The notes under the pieces were generated by a model. The model searched no databases. It was not told the origin of the DNA and saw nothing but the letters and a program-made list of their open reading frames with translations. Positions 58,001 through 64,000 of a DNA stretch of 64,000 bases are shown here, one piece after another. A program made the position numbers and the translations under genes. Source of the stretch: Lagopus muta. Its lineage: Eukaryota; Chordata; Aves; Galliformes; Phasianidae. The stretch covers positions 25,643,001 through 25,707,000 of the forward strand of contig NC_064437.1 in the NCBI RefSeq assembly GCF_023343835.1, in the 5' to 3' direction. Numbering within the stretch: the stretch's first letter is position 1; each line of letters opens with the position of its first letter.

Positions 58001-58463
58001 TCATCAGGTAAGACCCCAAATTGGTAATGAAAATAATCTTCTGCTCCCTGCCCCTGAAAACTTAGAGCCAGGTACCCATAAAATAAAATGGCCCTGGAAG
58101 GTGCAGGTAGGACCCAAGTGGTGTGGCCTACTTGCACCTTGGGGGAGACTATTGGAGGTGGGAGGCTCAGTAGTCCCTCCAGTAATAGGTACATGGCCTA
58201 CTGATATTATGGTCAACACTCCGATCTTTATTGCTAAAGGGACCCCCATCATGTCCCTATGGCAGATCAGGACACCTCCTTTGGTGCCTGATATCGTTAT
58301 GCAGCCGCAGATATCCGGCAAAAAGGTGTGGTACAGGCGGCCAGGACGTGCCCCAGTACAAGCGGAAGTGTTGACCCAAGACAGAAATACGGCCTGTATC
58401 TTGCCCTGGAGAGCAGACCTTCCCCTCCTGGTACCTGTAAAACATCTGTATTACTCCCCGTGA
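55083..58463 (+). CDS. pol: ERV-L-type Pol: protease, RT, RNase H, integrase, dUTPase-like region (1,126 codons open)
   Basis: The frame is -1 relative to gag and has no ATG until codon 34, so it is probably made as Gag-Pol; it is open from 55041, just after an in-frame stop at 55038. Residues are numbered from 55083. Protease: L-V-D-T-G-A at about 36-41, flap G-G-F-G-G, and I-L-G-I-D-I. Reverse transcriptase: V-D-Y-R-E-L-N-K near 202, catalytic D240 (LDLANAF) and Y305-I-D-D308. RNase H: D608, E644, D666, D731. Integrase: H-x4-H and C-x2-C zinc site near 765-800, then D817, D875 and E911 (35 residues between the last two). Residues about 985-1062 resemble a decayed dUTPase fold, followed by a basic, beta-type tail (1079-1126). 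All enzyme signatures are intact and there is no internal stop. The protein would copy the RNA and insert the DNA. Confidence 0.95.
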   Translation: MTRGVSPRRASRRDRRPYVELTIYWSRKNIQRVMALVDTGAETSIIYGDPGKFHGDRVMIGGFGGQTIPVTQTWLKLGVGRLPPREYKVSIAPVQEYILGIDILWGLALQTTVGEFRLRQRCISIRAVQAILRGHAKHEPVCLPKPRRITNVRQYRLPGGQDEISRTVQELEKVGIIRPAHSPYNSPIWPVRKSDGTWRMTVDYRELNKVTPPIHAAVPNIASLMDTLSREIKTYHCVLDLANAFFSIPIAEESQDQFAFTWGGRQWTFQVLPQGYVHSPTYCHNLVARDLADWRKPDDVNLYHYIDDLLLTSDSLEVVGQAADSLTAYLQQRGWAINPQKVQGPGLSVKFLGVVWSGKTKVLPSAVIDKVQAFPVPTTSKQLQEFLGILGYWRSFIPHLAQLLRPLYRLTKKGQLWDWGKAEQDAFQQAKLAVKQAQALGIFDPTLPAELDVHVTQDGFGWGLWQRQSSVRTPIGFWSQVWHGAEERYSMIEKQLLAAYSALQAVEPITQTAAVIVKTTLPIQGWVKDLTHLPKTGVAQAQTVARWVAYLSQRSSLSSSPLKEELQKILGPVTYHSDAPKEILVAPPEKSPVHEGKYPIPEDAWYTDGSSKGNPSKWRAIAYHPSTETIWFDEGDGQSSQWAELRAVWMVITKEPGDGILNICTDSWAVYRGLTLWIAQWATQEWTIHARPIWGKDMWLDIWNTVKHRTVRVYHVSGHQPLQSPGNDEADTLARVRWIENSPSENIARWLHQKLRHAGQKTMWAAAKAWGLPIQLSDIIQACQDCDACSKMRPRSLPETTAHLARGHNPLQRWQVDYIGPLPRSEGARYALTCVDTASGLLQAYPVPKANQAYTIKALTKLMSAYGTPQVIESDQGTHFTGATIQRWAEENNIEWRFHLPYNPTGAGLIERYNGILKAALKTDSQSLQGWTKRLYETLRDLNERPRDGRPSALRMLQTTWATPLRIQITGTDHQVRPQIGNENNLLLPAPENLEPGTHKIKWPWKVQVGPKWCGLLAPWGRLLEVGGSVVPPVIGTWPTDIMVNTPIFIAKGTPIMSLWQIRTPPLVPDIVMQPQISGKKVWYRRPGRAPVQAEVLTQDRNTACILPWRADLPLLVPVKHLYYSP

Positions 58464-58796
58464 GTCTGTGAGCCTTCAGGACCACCGGAAGGAACAAAAT
58501 GCCATCAAGCGTTCCAGTGTTGCTGTCAGATCACGTACAACACCCGGTGATGGTCTGCATGGGACTGATGGAACATAGAATGGACTTGCACCTCAGGACC
58601 TCATGCCTCCAGGCACATCATCGAGCACTGGCCCATAGAAGAGTATGGACATCCACTAATCATCACTTGTCTTGAACTGTACCAACATACGTCGCGATAA
58701 AATTGTATAAGCGTCGCGATATACCGGATCTCTGTATTAGGGAAAGCTTACCCTTTTGTTAACCTGATCATTGGTTCACGCCGTGAAGGGGTGGAG
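58464..58796 (+). other. Proviral 3' untranslated stretch; no env
   Basis: 333 bases between the pol stop and the 3' LTR, too short for an envelope gene and without a useful frame. It contains a 10-base direct repeat cgtcgcgata at 58690-58699 and 58712-58721, each with the self-complementary TCGCGA. Absence of env is normal for ERV-L elements and points to an intracellular replication style. Confidence 0.85.
58785..58796 (+). other. Polypurine tract
   Basis: GAAGGGGTGGAG directly abuts the TG of the 3' LTR, the position needed for plus-strand priming. It is interrupted by one T (58792). Confidence 0.85.
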
Positions 58797-59140
58797 TGTA
58801 TGGGAACTGCTGAGTCACGGCCTGAACCTCTGATTGATCACCTGAGGTGAGCCATGAGTCAGCCAGAGGAGCACAGGTGAAGGCAATTCACCTGTGCTGC
58901 TGGAAGGGGTGGAGCCAGGCTCCACCCCTCCTGGACCTATTTAAGAGCTGGCTACCAGAGGGGAAGGATCTCTTCTGGAGATCCTCCTCTTTGATATCTT
59001 CTAGTGAGCTCAACCCAAGGGTAAGCTCTTCTACTTATTCTCTTTTGTGATCCCTGTTTGCTGTGCCTTACTCTTTTGATTATATTGTAATTATAACATC
59101 TTGGTTATACATATTGCAATTATAACATCTTGGTTATACA
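58797..59140 (+). repeat. 3' LTR (344 bp), identical to 5' LTR
   Basis: Same 344 bases as 53133-53476, including the palindromes, both TGAGTCA sites, the TATA-like box (58938-58944), the donor-like site (about 59019-59026) and the 29-bp terminal duplication (59083-59140). It could drive transcription outward into host DNA. It lacks AATAAA; the nearest one downstream, at 59217-59222, is host sequence. Confidence 0.97.
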
Positions 59141-59145
59141 GCTGC
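59141..59145. repeat. Target-site duplication, right copy (GCTGC)
   Basis: Matches 53128-53132 exactly, so the empty site is obtained by joining 53132 to 59146. Confidence 0.95.
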
Positions 59146-61083
59146 ACTTCGTGTTCCCATCTCCTGCGGTGACCATCACAAGCGGCACAGCCCCTGTGGG
59201 AACGGCCCCTGAGGACAATAAACGAGCCAGCCCCGAGCTCCCGGCTGCTGTGAAGAATTGCCTGGCTAAAGGATAATGAATACCGCAGCAGGAGACGGAG
59301 CGTTGCTCCGAGGCCATCCATCCCCTTTATCACCCCACTAACAAGCCCCTGAGCGACTTCAGAGAGGCTTCTGCAGAGCAGCTCAATCCCTCACCATGCT
59401 GGCAGCTGGGTGCTGGGGGCTCTGCGGGAAACCACAGTGATATCCCACAGAGCAACTGCCAGTGCCGCCTAGGGGTCCATGTAGTGCCAAGGAGGGGCAG
59501 AAAAGCCAGGTATTCTTTTTTTTTTTTTTTTTTCCAAAGTACTTTTGGGCCCTGCAGCACACTTTGGAGCACTGCTCTACCCAGCTCCCAGCCTGGCTAA
59601 GATTTCTAAGATCTGTACAAGGCCTAGGAGCAGTTTAGTGCTGCTGGCCAGGAGGTGAGTTGGTTCTGCTTCACTTGCAGCACAGCTGAGTCTGTGCATG
59701 AGCCCGATGCAGGGCAGAGAGGGCAGGAGTGATGTGCTCTTCCGAAGAGCTAATAAAAGCTGATTTCTCCCATAGCTCCGAGCCAGTGGGAAGCATTAGT
59801 GGCTGGCTGAGTGCCTCCCACACTGTGCAGCGTGCTGGGTGCTTGTCCTCCTGCGGAGGGAAAGGCATCTCAGCAAGAGCTCAGGCGTCCCTCCTGGGAG
59901 AGCAAACCAGGCACATAGCTGCGCAGCTGGACATGGGAGGCAAGTGGGAGCACGTGGCACAAAATTCCATTTCTGAGCAACTTCTTCTGCCTATGCTCAG
60001 GACTTAGGGTGGGAGAAGTACACTCATTGCCTGACTGGTCTCCAAAAAGCCCCAGTGCTGAATGCCTCCATTGAGATGCTTATGTGCAGCAACCCAAGCG
60101 TGCTGGTACTCAGTGTGCCCACCTGCCTGAATGTGTCTGGGACACAGCATGCAGTGTGTAGGCACTCAGCAGAGCTAATTGCCAGTAATTGGAAGGCTTT
60201 TTTTGTCTCATCTTTCCAGCATTATTTTGTCTTCTCCTCTAGGTTTATCTGTAAGAAGATGCATTTAGCATGGTTCCTGTAAGAACTTCACATCCAGTGC
60301 TGGAGGAGGAGAAGGGAAAGCAAACAGAGTTGAGTGTCTTCAGCAATGTAGGTGGTGGGGGAAGGGCAAAAGGCTTGAAAAAAGCTGCAAAGCCATTCAG
60401 GAAGGTGCAGAGAGCACAGTGATGGGCAATTAGGTTGTTCCAGGGAGGACAGAAACAGCAGAGCAGTCAGCTGAGACTCCGGAGCTCTCAGATACTCAGT
60501 AGCAGTTTTGACTGAGGTCGCTGGGTAGGGCTGGTTGTGTTTCATGCCTCAGTTTCCCCACGGGAGGGTTCGTTTACAGCCTGAAAACATCTGGCACTTT
60601 TCCTCCTTTGGCCAGCACCATTGAGTGTTGAATTGAAAGGAAATACAATGCATCACCCTCCTTGTGGGCTGCCACTCTGCCAAGAGTAGTGGAGATTGGC
60701 CTTCCATCACAGGGGCTGGGGTGGAAAGAGACCTCCTGGAGCACACAGTGGAGAAATACTGTCATTATCTGAGGAAGAGCTGACAGAGATGGAGCGCTCC
60801 TTCACCTCGGCCGCCAGACCTCTGCCCTGCTTGTTGCTAACAGGACGGGGAAGTGCTAACTGAGGAGCTATGCCAGCTGCAGTGCTCAAAGCACTGTCTG
60901 CATCCAGATGTGAGAAACAGCTGGGACGGCAAGGCTTTTACAGACTGGTAGGGGTGGCTTTGGTCTTTTTGCTGCCTATCAAAAGCACTTGCCGTTGGGA
61001 TCAAAGAACCTTTCTCCATACTTCTGATGGGTGCTGGGTTGGGAGACACATGCCTGGATGTGCACCCTGGGGTGGATCAGAAA
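59146..61083. other. Host non-coding DNA after the provirus
   Basis: The first 200 bases are CpG-bearing and contain a canonical AATAAA at 59217-59222. T18 lies at 59516-59533. No exon or RNA gene was recognised; overlapping frames reach about 92 codons only. Confidence 0.45.
59516..59533. repeat. T18 tract
   Basis: Uninterrupted T run; no retrocopy recognised beside it. Confidence 0.9.
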
Positions 61084-61176
61084 AGGACCTACTGTAGGGA
61101 ACATGCTTAGCATGGGGTTGGACTGGATGATCCCCAGAGGTCCTTTCCAACCCCTACAATTCTGTGGATCTGTGAT
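61084..61176 (+). mobile_element. CR1: CR1 LINE 3' tail (short, other subfamily)
   Basis: 'Catggggttggactggatga', 'gatccccagaggtcctttcc' and 'aacccctacaattctgtgga' are the terminal blocks of a CR1 subfamily ending in an 'attctgtg' repeat. Plus orientation, about 90 bp. Confidence 0.85.
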
Positions 61177-63701
61177 GTCCCTGGCCATGAAGGTCCCAGG
61201 ATGCAGGAGGCACTGTAACTCTGCTCCCTGCATTGTGTTTTACCAGTGTAACAAGGCTGCCTTTGGGGTGGTGTAGGTTTGAAGGATGCCTTGCCTGCTC
61301 CTGTCTCGCAGGTTGTAGGGAAATCATTTTAATTAGCGTGACATGTCCCTTTGTGGGCAAAAAGAAAGAGAAGAAGGAAAGCCAATAGAAACTCCGGCCA
61401 TTCGGAGTATTTTTAGTTCTTTGCGAAGGACTGTTAACATCTTTCTCAGCTCCCTGAAGACTGCTCTGGCTCTGCAGTTGCCTGCGGTGCTGTGCTGATG
61501 CCAGCACACCCTGCATGAAGGTAAGCCAGCCCCTGGGGCTGTGGTTCTGGAGAGCCTCATCCCCATCCTTGCTCTCGGGATGCCCACCAGGCACAGCTCT
61601 CAGAGAAGGGGTGAGAAGCTCAGACATAGAGTTTCTACATTGAGGCATCCCCCCCTCCCCTTCCTTTTATGAGCTGAGAGCAGCAAAATTAAAGTAAAAC
61701 TCAGCTCCTGAGCCTGAACCCTTCACCTGGCTTGTTTTCCCTTTTTTTCTCTGACCATTTTGGTTGGCTGAGTGTCATTGCCAGCCTATTGCTTATGGAG
61801 GGAAGGAGACCTGAGAGAGAATAAATCTGGAGGCAATGAGGTTGGAGGGAGGCAAGTCATCTGCTCTGACACTTTTATTGTGGAGCGAGGCTGCTTGGGA
61901 GTGAATCTTCCTTGCGGCGTATTCTATGGGATGATGTTGCTCCAGGGATGGCAGTAGCCTTCCCCTAGCCTTCCTGCCCAGCCCTGTGCTCTTCTTCTGG
62001 GGCTGGGAATGCACTGGGCTGTAGAGCCACTGGGTGGGTCCTTAGCTTTGGCCATTGTTCCCTTTCTGGGTATTTCAGACTTTCAGTGCTCTGAATGAAG
62101 GCTGAATTGTTGGGATGTTTCAGATGGGTCTGGTTTTGCCACCAGAAGAAGCCTTTGATGACTTCAGGCAATGGACACAGGCATCATTTTGGACACAATG
62201 AAGCTGTTGGCTTGGGTGTGTGTCTTGTTTTGGAAATGCAGAGGGCACAACAGAGATCCTCTTCGAAGTTGCCTAGGAGAGTGGACGGCCTCAAGGAAAG
62301 GTTATCCCCAGCTCCAGGAGGGCAGTTCTGCATGCTCATTAGCATGTTGAGGAGCTGATGGCCATGCTCCATGCAAGGGTGGGAGCCAGGGAAGATTTCA
62401 GGTTGCACTGCACTCCTTGCTCCTTTCCAATATTGCTGTCAACTTGGATTTGATGTGGTGGTGGTGATGCTATGGCTGACGTGACTGTAACAGAATGTCA
62501 CTGCGAGAGGTGATGTTTTTCCCTCCATAGGGGTACTTCTTCGTTTTCCTTCCCTCTGGCTTACATGACAAACTTCAGACTCCCAGTGCCAACATCTGTG
62601 TTGCCCAAGGGCCAACACACAGCACTGGGCATTGCTTTGTGCTGTGTCAGTGAGCAGCTTTGTGTCACCGCTGACTCTCCAACACAAAGGATTGCATGGG
62701 TGTGACCAGAGGGTGACATGTGTCACTGAGACAAATCAGGGCAGTTGAGAGCTGCTGTGTTTGCCATCAAGGGGAACAAACCCTTACCATGCTGGCAACC
62801 TCCTACAGCAGCATCCTGCTAGCCCTGTGGGCCATCAGGCCCCAACCTGAGCTAAATCTGAGAGATGGACAGATGTGTGACGATGGTTAAAGTCCTCCAT
62901 GGACTGTCTTGCCTCCTCTAAGCAGGAGCTATCAGGAAGAGAGTGTCTGGCATGCTCAGCAGCCCCAGTGCCAACCTGCTGTCCTCAGGGGTGACTTCAG
63001 CAAAGCCCTTGTGCTGCTCTGCGTCCAGCTTTCATCTTCCAGCTGGGTATGGAGAAAGGCATGAATGTGGCTGCTGCTGCCAGGCTGTGCTGGAAAATGC
63101 GAGCAGGGGACACCTATATGTGTGCTTCAGGATCCAAGATCTTCATCTGGTGCTTGTTCTCTATTAGCCTCAATCCCCTCTTGCATCTTTTCCAGCTGAT
63201 GCCTGAGCCCGTTTTTGTTCTGTTTCCCTTTCTCCCTCACCTTATGAAAAATGGCTTTGCCATCCGCATCTGTCAGGAGTCTGTGCAGCCGAGCCCACGG
63301 CTCAGTGAGTCTACAAACGTGTGGTTGGACTGTGGGCCCCACTGACAGGCTGGAGCCGAATACCAATGTGCAGGAGAGTGAATGCATTCCCTTCTCTGCT
63401 GCTGGTGCCTCTGTTTGTTGGGTTTTTTTTTTCTTTTTTTTTTTTCCTATCCAACGGAGGTGTGAGAATCGCCTCTGGGAGCAATGCTTCCTTCTGCTCC
63501 TGTTCCGCCTTGCCAAGGTTGGGTTCTCTGCCATCCATCATCAGATGAGGCCTCGCCTCACTCCTGCATCTCAGCTGCTGATGGGAGTGCTGGGGAAAGG
63601 GAAGTGTTCCATTCTGCCTTCCCCACCAACCGTTCCTCTCTCTTCTTGCATCTCACCCACAGGTGCAGAGCAAGGCACTAGATAGGCTCGGGCCCAAGGA
63701 C
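61177..63701. other. Host non-coding DNA
   Basis: Contains an interrupted T tract at 63423-63445 (T10-C-T12). Frames of up to 164 codons overlap on both strands without domains. No repeat family recognised before the CR1 copy at the end. Confidence 0.4.
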
Positions 63702-64000
63702 ACTTAGAATCACAGAACCATGGAATATCCCAAGTTGGAAGGGATCCATAAGGATCATCAAGACCAACTTCTGACTCAACATAGAACCACCCAAAACTCA
63801 GACCTTGTGTCTGAGAGTTGTTATCAAGATGCTTCATGAACTCCAGCAGCTCGGTGCAGTGCCTGCTGCCCTGGTCAGCCTGTTCCATGCTCCACTGCCC
63901 CCTGGCACAGAACCTGTTCTTGATATTCAACCTGAACCTGATGTTTCCTTTGCTTGCTGGTACCAAGTGGTTTTGGAGAGAGTGGAGGTTGAGGTAGAGG
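63702..64000 (-). mobile_element. CR1: CR1 LINE 3' end, running off the window
   Basis: Opens 'cttagaatcacagaaccatg', continues 'ccaagttggaagggatccat' and 'aaggatcatcaagaccaact', then follows a CR1 subfamily with a longer unique region ('ctgccctggtcagcctgttc', 'ccctggcacagaacctgttc'). It is cut by the window edge, so its full length is unknown. Confidence 0.85.

Larger units (their letters stand above)
53133..59140 (+). mobile_element. Near-intact ERV-L-like endogenous retrovirus (LTR-gag-pol-LTR, no env)
   Basis: Complete proviral layout in 6,008 bp: LTR, tRNA-type primer site, gag, pol, polypurine tract, identical LTR, flanked by a 5-bp duplication. Pol has protease, reverse transcriptase, RNase H and integrase with their catalytic residues, then a dUTPase-like region. 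Gag has no zinc knuckle and there is no env. This combination fits class III (ERV-L, spuma-related) elements, which are known in birds (GGERVL families in chicken); assignment to a named family needs a library search. Both frames are uninterrupted and the LTRs do not differ, so this is a very young copy that may still move with its own proteins, although particle or intracellular activity cannot be judged from sequence. Confidence 0.96.

Noticed and set aside
57603-58321. Antisense frames within pol (138 and 105 codons)
   Set aside because: Shadow frames of an intact coding region with no promoter or domain evidence.
58464-58796. Search for a residual env gene
   Set aside because: Only 333 bases without a signal peptide, membrane segment or meaningful frame; env is absent, not decayed.

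Overview
The window looks like avian nuclear DNA, probably galliform (chicken or a relative). The repeat load is low and consists almost entirely of 5'-truncated CR1 LINE tails in both orientations, recognisable by the conserved terminal block around 'gatgtggcactgaggga' and the ending 'tgattctatgattctatg'. A few long T/A tracts and one large pyrimidine microsatellite are also present. No bacterial gene layout, tRNA, rRNA or CRISPR array was seen. The species call rests on repeat type only.

Layout: 1-53127 is non-coding host DNA (intergenic or intronic) holding about 18 CR1 fragments (one, at 5400-6130, still shows the reverse transcriptase region), a 354-nt pure C/T tract at 10444-10797, and several A/T-rich islands dense in homeodomain, POU and SOX-like motifs that look like conserved non-coding elements (22800-23070, 25060-25660, 29640-30110, 37000-37420, 45480-45740, 49670-49835, 51590-51800). 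I found no host coding exon I can defend; one 120-bp exon-like stretch near 1551 is listed as a weak candidate. 59146-64000 is host DNA again, with two more CR1 tails.

The outstanding feature is a 6,008-bp provirus at 53133-59140. It has two 344-bp LTRs that are identical base for base, a 5-bp target duplication (GCTGC), a primer binding site best matched to tRNA-Arg, an open gag (523 codons), an open pol (PR-RT-RNaseH-IN plus a dUTPase-like region) in the -1 frame relative to gag, a polypurine tract and no env. The pol domain content, 5-bp duplication, missing env and missing Gag zinc knuckle all point to a class III (ERV-L, spuma-related) element. The identical LTRs and uninterrupted frames imply a very recent insertion that may be polymorphic in the population.

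How the parts would work together: the LTR carries a TATA-like box, two AP-1/MARE-like sites, a chain of short palindromes and a strong splice donor. Full-length RNA would give Gag and, by an unidentified -1 frame change, Gag-Pol. Reverse transcription would start from the tRNA-Arg site and the polypurine tract, and integrase would act on LTR ends that contain a 29-bp tandem duplication.
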